A stretch of 46,351 bases of DNA, taken from the NCBI GenBank assembly GCA_000403215.2, contig KE159549.1, positions 414,797-461,147 on the forward strand. Direction: 5' to 3'. The translations under genes were made by a program, and so were the position numbers. Below, one piece after another: positions 7,801 to 16,672 of this stretch (positions are counted from its first letter, which is position 1; each line of letters begins with the position of its first letter). The notes under the pieces were generated by a model. The model was not told where the DNA came from, did no database searches, and worked only from the letters and a program-made list of their open reading frames with translations. This DNA is from Lachnospiraceae bacterium A4 (GTDB lineage Bacteria; Bacillota; Clostridia; Lachnospirales; Lachnospiraceae).

Positions 7801-9519
7801 ATGAAAAAACGCATAATGACGGTGCTCGTGCCGATTGTTCTCATTTTTCTTGTGATTGCAGCGGCACTTGCAAGCCAGCTCTTTGAACGGTTTTCTTATT
7901 CAAAGAATCAGGCAGATTTAACTGAATATTTTCACCTTGCGCAGCCGGACGAGGTGGCGATGGTGGTGCAGGACACGCTTGCCGAGGAGAAGGCGCTTCT
8001 TCGGGATGGCGTCGTTTATTTTGCGCTCTCAACGGTCGAGAAGTACTTTACAGACCGTTTTTATGTCAATACGATCGAGCAGGTGCTGCTGTTTACGACA
8101 GACACTGATGTCATACAGATTCACATTGGGGCGGACAGCAATGTGATGTATGTGTCCGATGCGGGGCAGGCGCTTGACTATCAGGCAGCGTTCTATGAGG
8201 GCGACACGCTCTATATCGCTGCGGACTATGTGAAGAAGTACGCCAATTTTGACTATCTGGTGTACGATGAGCCGCTGCACATGCAGGTCTATACGGAGTG
8301 GGGTGCTTACACGGAGGCAGCGGTCTCCAAAAAGACGGCGCTGCGCTATCAGGGCGGCATCAAGAGTGATATTTTGGTGCATCTGGCAGCAGGCGATCTG
8401 GTGACGGTGCTTGAGAAGATGGAAAACTGGTCGAAGGTCAAGACAGCGGATGCCTATATCGGCTATGTGGAAAATAAATTTTTGAAGGGTGAAAAGCAGG
8501 CTGAGCGGACATGCAATACGGGATTTCAAGAGCTTGTGTACAACAATGTTCAGAAGGAGGGCATGATCAACCTCACGTTTCATCAGGTGTTTGAGGAAAT
8601 CGGGGGTGAGTATCTTGCCAAGGCGCTCAGCGTAACCAAGGGGGTCAATGTCGTGTCCCCGACATGGTTTCGTCTGAACAACAACAGCGGAGATTTTGCC
8701 AGCCTTGCCAATGCGTCCTATGTGTCGAAGGCGCATGAGCTTGGCATTGAGGTCTGGGCTCTGGTGACAGATGTGGACAGCATGGACCAGTTCGGGGTGG
8801 AAATCGACTTTGTCGAGCTGCTCTCATCATCTGCCAACCGCAGGCATTTGATCGAAGGGCTGATGGCACAGGTGGACAGTTACGGACTCGACGGCATCAA
8901 CATTGACTTTGAGAAGGTGCGCAGTGACTCTGGCATTCACTTTGTACAGTTTTTGCGCGAGCTCTCGGTTGAGACCAGAAAGCGCGGCGTGGTTCTCTCG
9001 GTGGACAACTATGTCCCGTCGGAGTACACGGCACATTACAACCGCAAGGAACAGGGCATCATTGCAGACTACATTATTATTATGGGCTATGATGAGCACT
9101 ATGTGGGCGGCGGGGCGGCAGGATCCAACGCGTCGATTACGTTTGTCGAGGACGGTATCGTCAACACCAAACAGGTGGTGCCCGCGGAGAAAATCATCAA
9201 TGCCATTCCGTTCTATACAAGGGTGTGGGAGTCTGGGCCGAATGGGCTCAAGGCGTCAACGCTCACGATGAATGCCCAAGCGGACTGGATTGCTAGAAAT
9301 GGCGTAACGCCGTCATGGGTGGAGGAAAGCTGCCAGAATTACGCAGAGTATCAGGTGAACGATACCTTGTACCAGTGCTGGCTGGAGGATGTGGAGTCTA
9401 TCCGCGTGAAGCTGCAAGTGATGCAGAATCAGGGTATCAAGGGTGTGGCAAGCTGGAAACTGGGGCTGGAGACACCGGCGGTTTGGGATGCGATCGCAGA
9501 ATATATGGGACAGGCGTAG
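7801..9519 (+). CDS. Membrane-anchored glycosyl hydrolase family 18 with SH3-like domain
   Basis: The protein is 572 residues. It has an N-terminal hydrophobic segment (about 6-24) acting as a signal or anchor, an N-terminal extracytoplasmic domain (about 35-175), a bacterial SH3-like domain (about 180-228), and a C-terminal GH18 barrel. The GH18 signature DGINIDFE ends in the catalytic Glu371, and later barrel strands include IIMGYDEHY and GVASWKLG. GH18 enzymes cleave beta-1,4 linkages of N-acetylglucosamine polymers. The layout resembles Bacillus YaaH/YdhD-type spore or cell-wall hydrolases, so peptidoglycan or cortex hydrolysis outside the membrane is the likely job. A terminator follows directly. 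Confidence 0.85.
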   Translation: MKKRIMTVLVPIVLIFLVIAAALASQLFERFSYSKNQADLTEYFHLAQPDEVAMVVQDTLAEEKALLRDGVVYFALSTVEKYFTDRFYVNTIEQVLLFTTDTDVIQIHIGADSNVMYVSDAGQALDYQAAFYEGDTLYIAADYVKKYANFDYLVYDEPLHMQVYTEWGAYTEAAVSKKTALRYQGGIKSDILVHLAAGDLVTVLEKMENWSKVKTADAYIGYVENKFLKGEKQAERTCNTGFQELVYNNVQKEGMINLTFHQVFEEIGGEYLAKALSVTKGVNVVSPTWFRLNNNSGDFASLANASYVSKAHELGIEVWALVTDVDSMDQFGVEIDFVELLSSSANRRHLIEGLMAQVDSYGLDGINIDFEKVRSDSGIHFVQFLRELSVETRKRGVVLSVDNYVPSEYTAHYNRKEQGIIADYIIIMGYDEHYVGGGAAGSNASITFVEDGIVNTKQVVPAEKIINAIPFYTRVWESGPNGLKASTLTMNAQADWIARNGVTPSWVEESCQNYAEYQVNDTLYQCWLEDVESIRVKLQVMQNQGIKGVASWKLGLETPAVWDAIAEYMGQA

Positions 9520-9540
9520 GAGAAAAACGGGTCTGTGCAT

Positions 9541-9572
9541 AAAAAAGGCTGTCTGGAATAGGCAGCTTTTTT
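9541..9572 (+). terminator. Terminator of the GH18 gene
   Basis: A-run, GGCTGTCT, five-base loop, AGGCAGC and T-run (9541-9572) form a compact stem with pairing A and T runs. It separates the GH18 gene from the zinc operon promoter. Confidence 0.8.
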
Positions 9573-9596
9573 GTGTACTTGTGGCAAAAATCTCCC

Positions 9597-9625
9597 TTGA
9601 CAACTTAAACGCAAGCAGATATAAT
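9597..9625 (+). promoter_or_regulatory. Consensus sigma-A promoter of the zinc uptake operon
   Basis: TTGACA (9597-9602) and TATAAT (9620-9625) are separated by exactly 17 bp, a perfect consensus promoter. Such a strong promoter for a metal importer implies tight repression, and an operator-like palindrome lies just downstream. Confidence 0.85.
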
Positions 9626-9632
9626 TGAAAAA

Positions 9633-9653
9633 TGCAAATGATTTGCAAATCAT
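9633..9653 (+). promoter_or_regulatory. Fur/Zur-like operator (7-1-7 palindrome)
   Basis: TGCAAATGATTTGCA (9633-9647) is a perfect 7-1-7 inverted repeat, the geometry of Fur-family operators (Fur, Zur, PerR). It overlaps a second perfect 16-bp palindrome, ATGATTTGCAAATCAT (9638-9653). Both lie at or just after the expected transcription start of the znuACB operon. By context it should bind a zinc-sensing Zur. The exact bases differ from the Bacillus Zur box, so this is inferred from geometry and position. Confidence 0.65.
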
Positions 9654-9714
9654 AAAAATGTATTCAGAGAATATAGTTAGAGAATATATTGAATTAAGAT
9701 ATTTGGAGAGGGTT

Positions 9715-10740
9715 ATGAAGCCTAGAGAGAATATGATCAATAAGTTTTTGGCAGCAGTTGTGACACTGGTTTTGTGTACAGGGCTTCTGTCTGGTTGCGC
9801 GGACGGCGCCATGCCGGACACGGAGGACGGCCGTCTGCATATCGTGTGCACGACTTTTCCACAGTATGACTGGGTGTCCGCGCTGATTCAGGGCAATGAG
9901 GCGCAGTTCTCCCTGACGCTGCTGATGGACAAAGGCGGCGACTTGCACAACTTCCAGCCATCGGCGCTGGATATCGCGCGGGTATCGGCATGTGATCTGT
10001 TTATCTACGTGGGCGGCGAGTCGGACGTCTGGGTAGAAGATGCCTTGAAGGAGGCCGTCAATCCAGCGCTGCGCGCCCTGAATATGATGGAAGCCATTTC
10101 GGGGCGGCTTGTCGAGGAGGAACATATAGAGAACGACTATATAAAGGAGAATCTTATAGAGGAAGAACCTGTAAAGGAGACAGATGCGCATGACCATGAA
10201 CAGGCGTATGACGAGCATGTCTGGCTGTCACTGCGGAATGCTGAGTACATTGTGGAGAAGATTTCCGCAGAGCTGGCAGCGCTGGACAGTCCCAATGCCG
10301 CATTATATCAACGAAACTGCGCGCGTTATACCGCTGCGCTGCGCGCGCTCGACGTTCAGTTCGAACAGGCGGTGCGCGCTGGAACAAAGGATACGCTACT
10401 CTTTGCAGACCGTTTTCCATTCCGGTATTTTGTCGAGGATTATGGCTTAAAGTACTATGCAGCCTTTGACGGATGCAGCGCAGAGACAGAGGCAGGGTTT
10501 GGCACGGTGGCGTACTTGATTCATAAGCTGGAGGCGTTAGAGCTTGGCGCGGTCGTGGTGCTGGACGGGTCAGATGACCGGCTGGCGCGGGTGGTGATTG
10601 AAAATACGCGGTCTGGGAAGCAGCAGATCTATGTGCTAAATTCCATGCAGTCTGTCACGCGCAGGGAGTTGAGAGCGGGCTTTAGCTATCTGAATGCGAT
10701 GGAGGAAAATCTAAAGGTGTTAAGAAGGCTGCTGGCATGA
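9715..10740 (+). CDS. znuA: Zinc-type ABC transporter substrate-binding lipoprotein
   Basis: The 341-residue protein belongs to the ZnuA/AdcA (cluster A-I) family that captures Zn or Mn outside the cell. The start at 9715 has GGAGAGG before it, while the upstream ATG at 9625 sits in the promoter -10 and is impossible. A signal sequence ends in the lipobox LLSGC with Cys28 for lipid attachment. Metal-binding stretches are visible: GGDLHNFQPS (usual HxYEP-type His), a short acidic-His loop (DAHDHEQAYDEHVW) with the second His, and ADRFPFRYFVEDYG. The first gene of a three-gene operon; znuC follows after 15 bases. Confidence 0.88.
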   Translation: MKPRENMINKFLAAVVTLVLCTGLLSGCADGAMPDTEDGRLHIVCTTFPQYDWVSALIQGNEAQFSLTLLMDKGGDLHNFQPSALDIARVSACDLFIYVGGESDVWVEDALKEAVNPALRALNMMEAISGRLVEEEHIENDYIKENLIEEEPVKETDAHDHEQAYDEHVWLSLRNAEYIVEKISAELAALDSPNAALYQRNCARYTAALRALDVQFEQAVRAGTKDTLLFADRFPFRYFVEDYGLKYYAAFDGCSAETEAGFGTVAYLIHKLEALELGAVVVLDGSDDRLARVVIENTRSGKQQIYVLNSMQSVTRRELRAGFSYLNAMEENLKVLRRLLA

Positions 10741-10755
10741 GGGGAGGACTCAAAG

Positions 10756-11457
10756 ATGGCATATATTCAATGTGAAAATCTGGTATTAGGCTATGAGGGG
10801 ACACCCGTTGCAGAGCATATCAGCTTTTCGGTCGAGAAAGGGGATTACCTGTGCATCGTAGGCGAAAATGGCGCGGGCAAGAGCACGCTGATGAAAACGC
10901 TGCTTGGACTGACGCCGCTGATGGGCGGGCGGATTGTATATGAGGACGGGCTGGAGAGACATGCGGTGGGATACCTGCCCCAGCAGACTTTTGTGCAGAA
11001 GGATTTTCCGGCGTCTGTGTGGGAGATTGTGCTGTCTGGCACACTTTCACAGTGCGGGCGCAGACCCTTTTTTCAGAGGGCGCAAAAACAGCTTGCCGAG
11101 GAAAACATGCGGCGTATGGATATCTGGGATTTGAAAAAGGAGTGCTACCGCAATCTCTCAGGAGGCCAGCAGCAGCGCGTACTGCTGGCAAGGGCGCTCT
11201 GCGCCTCCTCGAAGCTTTTGGTGCTTGATGAGCCGGTGACAGGGCTGGACCCCAGAGTGACGGTGGAGTTCTACCAACTGATCAGAACGCTGAATCAGGA
11301 GGGGCTGACGATCATTATGGTGTCGCATGACATTCAGGCTGCGGTCAAGTACGCCAGCCATATTCTGCATATGGAGAAGGAGAAATCTTTTATCGGCACG
11401 ACTGCAAAATACAGGAAAAGTGAATTTTGGAGAGAATTGGGAGGGGAAGGCGTGTGA
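10756..11457 (+). CDS. znuC: Zinc ABC transporter ATP-binding protein
   Basis: The 233-residue ATPase powers metal import. It has Walker A GENGAGKST (about 37-45), Q-loop LPQQTF, signature LSGGQQQR, Walker B LLVLDEPVTGLD and an H-loop in MVSHD. GGGGAGGA lies ahead of the ATG. Its stop TGA overlaps the GTG start of znuB in a GTGA junction, so the two are translationally coupled. The length is normal for the ZnuC/AdcC family. The metal could be Zn or Mn; the Zur-like operator and the His loop in the binding protein favour Zn. Confidence 0.9.
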   Translation: MAYIQCENLVLGYEGTPVAEHISFSVEKGDYLCIVGENGAGKSTLMKTLLGLTPLMGGRIVYEDGLERHAVGYLPQQTFVQKDFPASVWEIVLSGTLSQCGRRPFFQRAQKQLAEENMRRMDIWDLKKECYRNLSGGQQQRVLLARALCASSKLLVLDEPVTGLDPRVTVEFYQLIRTLNQEGLTIIMVSHDIQAAVKYASHILHMEKEKSFIGTTAKYRKSEFWRELGGEGV

Positions 11458-12305
11458 AGGAAGCAATGGGAATCCTAGAGACACTGCAATTTTATCTGGC
11501 GTATCCGTTTGTGCGGTATGCGCTCATTGTCGGGACGCTGATCGCACTCTGCGCGGCGCTGCTGGGCGTGACGCTGGTGCTCAAGCGGTTTTCTTATATA
11601 GGAGATGGCCTGTCCCACGTGGCATTTGGTGCGCTTGCGGTGGCGACAGTTTTTGATCTGGGCAGCACTTCTGTCGTGGTGATGCCGGTGACGGTGCTTG
11701 CGGCAGTCCTGATTCTTCGGACGGGGCAGAATCCAAAGCTTCACGGCGACGCGGCGATTGCCATGCTCTCAGTCGGCTCGCTTGCAGTCGGCTATCTGGT
11801 GATGAACCTGTTTTCCACGTCAGCGAATATCTCCGGCGATGTGTGCAGCACGCTGTTTGGCTCGACCTCGATTCTGACACTGACCAAAGCGGAGGTGTGG
11901 CTGTGCGTGGTGATGTCTGTGGTTGTGGTGGCAGTGTTTATCTTTTTGTACAACCGTATTTTTGCAGTGACGTTTGATGAGAATTTTGCGCGGGCGACGG
12001 GGCTCAGGGCGGGGTTCTACAATAATTTAATCGCGGTGATTACGGCGGTGATTATCGTGCTTGCGATGAATCTGGTGGGCTCGCTTTTGATTTCAGCGCT
12101 GGTTATTTTTCCGGCATTGTCTGCGATGCGCGTGCTTCAGAATTTTAAGGGAGTAGTAGTCTATGCCGCCGTATTGTCCATAGGGTGTGCGCTGGCAGGA
12201 ATTGTGCTGTCCATTCTTTTCTCAACCCCTGTCGGCGCAACCATTGTGGCGGCACAGATCGTTGTCTTTTTTGCCAACTGTCTGATTGGAAAGCTGGCAA
12301 GATAG
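11454..12305 (+). CDS. znuB: Zinc ABC transporter permease
   Basis: A hydrophobic permease of the ABC-3 family (ZnuB/AdcB/MntB), about 283 residues with eight or more membrane segments, among them LGVTLVLKRFSYIGDGLSH, the typical cytoplasmic coupling stretch. The GTG at 11454 is chosen because GGGAGGGG (11439-11446) sits before it and it overlaps the znuC stop in GTGA. ATG 11466 is an alternative. The gene ends 18 bp before the convergent chemotaxis receptor gene, with no clear terminator between them. Confidence 0.88.
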   Translation: MKEAMGILETLQFYLAYPFVRYALIVGTLIALCAALLGVTLVLKRFSYIGDGLSHVAFGALAVATVFDLGSTSVVVMPVTVLAAVLILRTGQNPKLHGDAAIAMLSVGSLAVGYLVMNLFSTSANISGDVCSTLFGSTSILTLTKAEVWLCVVMSVVVVAVFIFLYNRIFAVTFDENFARATGLRAGFYNNLIAVITAVIIVLAMNLVGSLLISALVIFPALSAMRVLQNFKGVVVYAAVLSIGCALAGIVLSILFSTPVGATIVAAQIVVFFANCLIGKLAR

Positions 12306-12323
12306 GATTTTAAGAGCAGAAGA

Positions 12324-13787
12324 TTACTGGTCGTTGAGCACGGAGGAGAGCTGGCTGATGCCGCTGTTGACATCTTCCATATATTTAAGGATATTTTCGA
12401 CGCCTGCTGCCTGCTCCTCGGTGGAGGCGCTGATGTCTGTTGTGTTCTGCACAGATTCCTGTGAGATGTCCTCCACGCTCTGCATTGCCTGCTGCAAGCG
12501 GTCTTTGATGGTGATAATGTTTTCAAGCTCTTGTCTTAAAAGGTCGGTGACGGCAATCACTTCCTCGGAGGAGGTCAGCATATTCCTAAAGATTTCAATG
12601 GTATGATCGAGCTTCTCATTGGATTCCATGGCAATGACCGTGTTGTTGTCAATGACCTTGTTGATCTCTGCCACGCTCGAAATGACGTCCTTTAGGATGG
12701 TGTCAATCTTGTGGGTAGCTGATGCGGATTCTGAGGACAGGGAGTTGATCTCGTCTGCCACCACCGCAAACCCTTTGCCGGCTTCACCGGCTCTTGCTGC
12801 CTCGATGGCTGCATTGAGGGCAAGAAGATTTGTTTGTTTGGCAATCTGGCCGATGCTCTCGATAATCTCTACGATTGAGCTGGATTTCTGCGCCAGCAGT
12901 GTCACGCCCTCAGACGCTGTCTTCGTGGAGGAGATATTTTCCTCAAACTTCTTGGAGAGCTCACGGATGGCATTGATGCCTTCATCATTCTTTTCTTTTA
13001 ATTGTTTGATATTCTCCATGGTCTGTACGACGCGGTCCTCAGAGTTGACAATCTTGTCGTTCAGATCATTAAATATCTCAAGGCTGCCCTTTACTTGGTC
13101 GATCTGAAGGTTTGCGCTGGTAGAAATCTCTGCGGTGGAGGCGGCGATGCCCGAGGTACTCTGCTCAAAATCATGCAGTGCATCATAGATTCTGGTGGAG
13201 GACTGCTGCAGCTCGCCCACTGCCGTTTTGACATTCTGCAACAAGGATTGCTCTTCCGTTTCTTTTTTCTCCACAGCGGAGAACAGTGCATGTGCCCGCA
13301 CGACGATAAACACAGCGACAACGATCGCGAGCGCATAGACCATCCAGATAAAAATCCAGATAGAAAGCGTGTACATGGCAAAATATGCCTTGGGGAACAA
13401 AATCATTGCAAGTATATTGGCGATGAGGGTGGAGGCGGCACATACTTTGATGACCGACAGATCATAATACGGCACCGCCATAAATAAAATCAGAAAATAG
13501 GCCTCCACCATCGCACCGAATACGGCAGGTGTGCCGACAACGATGGTCGCGGCGCCCAAGATGGGCAGAATGGAAATATAGAGGTATTTGGCGTATTTGC
13601 CAAGTACCTTCTCAAATAACTTGATGAGCAGGCTGCACCCGATCATGGACAGGGCAAAGGCATCGCGCGCCTGCCCGCCGTTAAATAACAGCACATACAC
13701 AAAAGCGACAACTGGTATGATGTCCATAAATATGAACATGATGAGGTTCATCTGTTTTTCCTCATTTTTTAATACTGCTAGATTCAT
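12324..13787 (-). CDS. Methyl-accepting chemotaxis protein with multi-pass membrane sensor
   Basis: The 487-residue receptor starts at ATG 13787, preceded by AGAGAGGTG; the upstream start at 13838 lacks this. Residues about 12-170 form roughly six hydrophobic segments with short loops and no large periplasmic domain, so it probably senses from within the membrane or through it. A coiled coil then leads to the MCP signalling domain, whose hairpin tip is clear ([19 protein letters not shown] followed by [10 protein letters not shown]). This tip binds CheA and CheW. The absence of a HAMP-like spacer and of a ligand-binding domain is notable. It is monocistronic and convergent with znuB. The signal it senses is unknown. 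Confidence 0.88.
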   Translation of the reverse strand: MNLAVLKNEEKQMNLIMFIFMDIIPVVAFVYVLLFNGGQARDAFALSMIGCSLLIKLFEKVLGKYAKYLYISILPILGAATIVVGTPAVFGAMVEAYFLILFMAVPYYDLSVIKVCAASTLIANILAMILFPKAYFAMYTLSIWIFIWMVYALAIVVAVFIVVRAHALFSAVEKKETEEQSLLQNVKTAVGELQQSSTRIYDALHDFEQSTSGIAASTAEISTSANLQIDQVKGSLEIFNDLNDKIVNSEDRVVQTMENIKQLKEKNDEGINAIRELSKKFEENISSTKTASEGVTLLAQKSSSIVEIIESIGQIAKQTNLLALNAAIEAARAGEAGKGFAVVADEINSLSSESASATHKIDTILKDVISSVAEINKVIDNNTVIAMESNEKLDHTIEIFRNMLTSSEEVIAVTDLLRQELENIITIKDRLQQAMQSVEDISQESVQNTTDISASTEEQAAGVENILKYMEDVNSGISQLSSVLNDQ

Positions 13788-13922
13788 ATAAACACCTCTC
13801 TCTAAAAAATATGTACAATCAAGCGGGGAAAAAAGCATTTCCCGAAACTAGTGGCAAGTGCACTGGCTGTAACATATTGATGACATTACTATAATACCTT
13901 TTTTACCTTATTTGTCAATTTC

Positions 13923-13952
13923 TTCTTAATATAGTGACATTTTTTGTATAAT
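13923..13952 (+). promoter_or_regulatory. Putative antisense promoter pointing into the small toxin gene
   Basis: TATAAT (13947-13952) with a weak TTCTTA (13923-13928, 18-bp spacer) lies on the plus strand. A transcript from about 13959 would run into the 3' end of the minus-strand 30-residue peptide gene, as antitoxin RNAs do in convergent type I systems such as txpA/RatA. Confidence 0.45.
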
Positions 13953-13968
13953 ATCGTAATTAATGCAC

Positions 13969-13998
13969 AAAAAAATCAGCGACTATAACCGTCGCTGA
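13969..13998 (-). terminator. Terminator of the small toxin-like gene
   Basis: TCAGCGAC (13976-13983) pairs with GTCGCTGA (13991-13998) across a seven-base loop. On the minus strand the stem is followed by seven T. It ends the transcript of the 30-residue peptide gene. Confidence 0.8.
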
Positions 13999-14003
13999 CC
14001 AAA

Positions 14004-14096
14004 TTATTTCTTTTTATTTTTGATAATCTTGAAAATACTAAAGCCGGCCACTATGACAAAGGCAATAGTGAGGATTAAGTCAAGAGCTTCGTACAT
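14004..14096 (-). CDS. 30-residue hydrophobic peptide, type I toxin (holin-like) candidate
   Basis: The peptide reads MYEALDLILTIAFVIVAGFS followed by a basic tail rich in Lys and Ile. The pattern (YEAL near the N-terminus, one hydrophobic helix, Lys-rich C-terminus) matches the putative holin-like/TxpA-type toxins of type I toxin-antitoxin systems, which depolarise the membrane. GGAGG (14106-14110) stands nine bases before the ATG. A promoter (14132-14160) precedes it and a strong terminator (13969-13998) follows within six bases of the stop, so it is a complete minimal gene. A promoter on the opposite strand near 13947 could make the antisense antitoxin RNA. It is too short for normal gene calling. 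Confidence 0.7.
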   Translation of the reverse strand: MYEALDLILTIAFVIVAGFSIFKIIKNKKK

Positions 14097-14131
14097 TTCT
14101 TTATACCTCCAATCTGTATTCTGTTGACATT

Positions 14132-14160
14132 ATTTTAGCATATTTGCGCAAATATTACAA
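14132..14160 (-). promoter_or_regulatory. Promoter with central palindrome for the toxin-like gene
   Basis: On the minus strand TTGTAA (14155-14160) and TAAAAT (14132-14137) are 17 bp apart, with a TG extension before the -10. The spacer holds a perfect 16-bp palindrome, ATATTTGCGCAAATAT (14140-14155), in the right place for a repressor operator. Confidence 0.6.
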
Positions 14161-14351
14161 CATTTATTATGAAATAAGCTCCCAGTATTTTCTGTAAATA
14201 TATTACGATTCGAATTTTTGGTGATTTACATACAATTTTGTTTATTTTTGTTCGTAAATATTTGAGATTTACATTTAAAAAGAAGAAGGAGTCATGGAAA
14301 AATTACTTTTGACATAATATTTATAGAGTCCTATCTATGTGGAGAGAAGCT

Positions 14352-14993
14352 ATGAATGCGAAATATGGGAATGTCACGACAAAAATCCTGACAGTTCTGC
14401 TGGTGCTGGCAATGGTCATGGTGGCAAGGGAATCGGCGCAGTTTGTGAGTACGCTGGAGGAGAATGCGAGAAGAACATTTCACAAAAACGGTGAGGAGAT
14501 CACAATTGTGGTGGACGCTGGGCATGGTGGTATCGATCCCGGAAAGATTGGCGTAAACAATGCGCTCGAAAAGGATATCAATCTGGCAATTGCCTTGAAG
14601 CTTGAGCGCAATCTCAAGGAAAATGGAATCCGCGTCGTGATGACCAGAACAGATGACAATGGTTTGTACAAGGCAAACGACAGCAACAAGAAGGTGCGCG
14701 ACATGAAAAACCGTCTGGAAATTATCGAGGAGGCAAAGCCGGCGCTGGCGGTCAGCATTCATCAAAACAGTTATCCAGACCCCTCCGTGAGCGGTGTTCA
14801 GGTATTTTATTATAAGGATTCTGTCAAGAGCAAAGAGGCGGCGGAGACCATGCAGGCGCAGATGATTCAGACGCTCAAGCCGTCGAAGGAGCGCGTGGCA
14901 AAGGAGAATGGGAGTTATTACCTGCTCAAAAAGACATCGGTGCCGATTGTGATCGTGGAGTATTGTGTTTCAGACAGACAAACCAGTTTATAG
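14352..14993 (+). pseudogene. cwlD: CwlD-like N-acetylmuramoyl-L-alanine amidase, C-terminus cut off
   Basis: An amidase_3 family protein with an N-terminal membrane anchor (about 11-25). The zinc site and catalytic residues are all visible: His58 in VVDAGHGG, Glu73 in ALEKDIN, His137 in SIHQNS and Glu203 in PIVIVE. CwlD helps make muramic-delta-lactam in the spore cortex, needed for germination. The start at 14352 has GGAGAG before it. After Glu203 the normal C-G-F-L-S-N continuation is replaced by ten unrelated residues and a stop, giving 213 residues instead of roughly 235-245. The change occurs about 80 bp from the serine recombinase genes, so the gene was split by element integration. 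A CATAATAT at 14313-14320 resembles sporulation sigma -10 boxes. Confidence 0.75.
14955..14980. other. Probable integration junction (att site) inside cwlD
   Basis: Homology to CwlD stops right after the Glu codon at 14958-14960; the following bases no longer code for the conserved C-terminus. The nearest gene on the other side is a large serine recombinase, which usually lies at the end of its element. The crossover bases cannot be defined without the other end or an empty site. Confidence 0.5.
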
Positions 14994-15024
14994 TTACAAT
15001 CTTTTGTATATCATTCATTTTTCG

Positions 15025-15054
15025 ATAGGAATGCTGATTTTTAGGCATTCCTAT
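15025..15054. terminator. Hairpin between cwlD remnant and recombinase operon
   Basis: ATAGGAATGC (15025-15034) and GCATTCCTAT (15045-15054) form a perfect 10-bp stem with a ten-base loop. It overlaps the stop codon of the last recombinase gene (15041-15043) and may end transcription from both sides, although T-runs are short. Confidence 0.5.
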
Positions 15055-16672
15055 TGTAAATTTCATCAAATAAATCCTTTGACTTCCAAGTGATTTCAAT
15101 GGAATCCGGGGAATTTACAACGACTTTACTTACAAATAGATCAACAGCATTCTGAGTTAGGGTTTTTAGTCTGGTTATTTCCAGAAGCGACTCTGACTCA
15201 GTTTTTTTCTGTGCGGATTCTATGGTGTATAATTTTTCTTCTATTTCACCCCTTTCCGAGTCAAGCTCATTGTTTGCAGATGATATAGCATCTTTTTGTT
15301 TGACAAATTGTTCCCGGCTTATGTTCCCCGTTCTGAATTCCTCGTAGAGGCGGGGAACTTTCCCCTTATTCTGTTCCAGCAGCCGTGAAATTGCCCGCAG
15401 TCTGCTCTGAAGCTTTTCTTTGTCAGACTTTGGGAGAGGCATCTGTTTGTCCAAAATAAGCTGAACCTGAACCTGCAGCGGGCGAAGCACCTGTTCTTTT
15501 AGTAATTCGTCCTTTATGGAATGTAAGCTGCATGTACCGCCGCCTGAAGGTCTTGCATGGGGACAATAATAAATCGCATCAATACGGGAATGACGTGTAT
15601 GTACTTCATGTTTCAGCCTGCAACCACAATGACCGCAGTAAATCTTCTGGTAAAACAGGTTTTCATTCTTTTGCCGGTTGTCAGTGCGTACAGTCTTGCG
15701 ATTGCGGATAATATCAGCTGCCTGAAGGAATGTATCCCTGTCAATAATAGCTTCATGGGTATCCCTGACAATCACATGGTATTCCGTTTTCTGCCGCTTG
15801 AACTTTCTACTGCCCACTCCTTTTACCTGAACGCGGTTATTGACGGTCGCTCCCGTCATGGTCTCATCCTGAAGGATTTTTGTGACCTGTCCTGGCTTCC
15901 AAAATTGAGACCTCAGTTGGTATTCTGTGAAACCGCCGCATTGAAAGCCGTAAAGTTTGTGCAACCTCTGTGCAGGGGTAGGAATAAGAAGTTCATTTAA
16001 CCATTGTGCAATCTTAACTGGCTTCCATCCAGAAAGCGTCAGGCGAAATATGTCTTTTACAACTTCTGCAGATTCAGGATCAACCTCCAGCTTGTGCCGG
16101 TCACAGTGCCGGCCATCGCCGCCACGGGAAATAATATATCCGTATGGCGGTTTTGCTGCTACAAAGTCCCCGCGTTTCTGTTGTATCTTCTTGATGCTCT
16201 TTACTTTGGATGACAGATCCTTGCTGTAATAGTCATAAATTACATTTTTGAACGCCATTTCAAGTCCGGGTGTATTACCAATATACTCTGAGCTGTCAAA
16301 GGAATCATTGATGGCTATGAAGCGTATTCCTATTAAAGGAAAAACCTGTTCAATATAACAGCCAGTTTCGATATAGTTCCGTCCAAACCGTGACATGTCC
16401 TTTACAATAATGCCACCTATCCTGCCCTCGGACACCAGTTGAAAAATTTCCTGAATTGCAGGCCGTTCAAAATTTGTACCGGAATAACCGTCATCCAGAA
16501 ATTCCCTTATGTTCATCTGCCTCAGCTCAGGCTTTGATTCAATATAGCTGTGTATCAGCCGCCGCTGGGCACTGATGCTGGTGCTTTCATCCTTCAGGAC
16601 ATTCTGCTTCAAGTCAAAATCTTCATCGGATACCCTCAGATAGCAGGCAAGGATGTTGTCATTGCTTTTCAT
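15041..16672 (-). CDS. Large serine recombinase, third gene of the triple operon
   Basis: The 543-residue site-specific recombinase has an N-terminal resolvase domain with catalytic Ser15 in CYLRVS and the conserved KDMSRFGRNYIE stretch. A recombinase domain follows (PGQVTKILQDETMTG), then a zinc ribbon with CGHCGC plus CPH...C residues (about 350-385) and a C-terminal coiled coil. Large serine recombinases integrate and excise elements through a covalent Ser-DNA intermediate. The start ATG overlaps the stop of the upstream recombinase in an ATGA junction, so the two are coupled. It lies next to the broken cwlD gene and probably takes part in that integration. Confidence 0.92.
   Translation of the reverse strand: MKSNDNILACYLRVSDEDFDLKQNVLKDESTSISAQRRLIHSYIESKPELRQMNIREFLDDGYSGTNFERPAIQEIFQLVSEGRIGGIIVKDMSRFGRNYIETGCYIEQVFPLIGIRFIAINDSFDSSEYIGNTPGLEMAFKNVIYDYYSKDLSSKVKSIKKIQQKRGDFVAAKPPYGYIISRGGDGRHCDRHKLEVDPESAEVVKDIFRLTLSGWKPVKIAQWLNELLIPTPAQRLHKLYGFQCGGFTEYQLRSQFWKPGQVTKILQDETMTGATVNNRVQVKGVGSRKFKRQKTEYHVIVRDTHEAIIDRDTFLQAADIIRNRKTVRTDNRQKNENLFYQKIYCGHCGCRLKHEVHTRHSRIDAIYYCPHARPSGGGTCSLHSIKDELLKEQVLRPLQVQVQLILDKQMPLPKSDKEKLQSRLRAISRLLEQNKGKVPRLYEEFRTGNISREQFVKQKDAISSANNELDSERGEIEEKLYTIESAQKKTESESLLEITRLKTLTQNAVDLFVSKVVVNSPDSIEITWKSKDLFDEIYNRNA

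Noticed and set aside
8029-8736. 235-codon minus-strand frame in the GH18 gene
   Set aside because: The GH18 protein on the plus strand has catalytic motifs and a signal sequence; the other frame has none.
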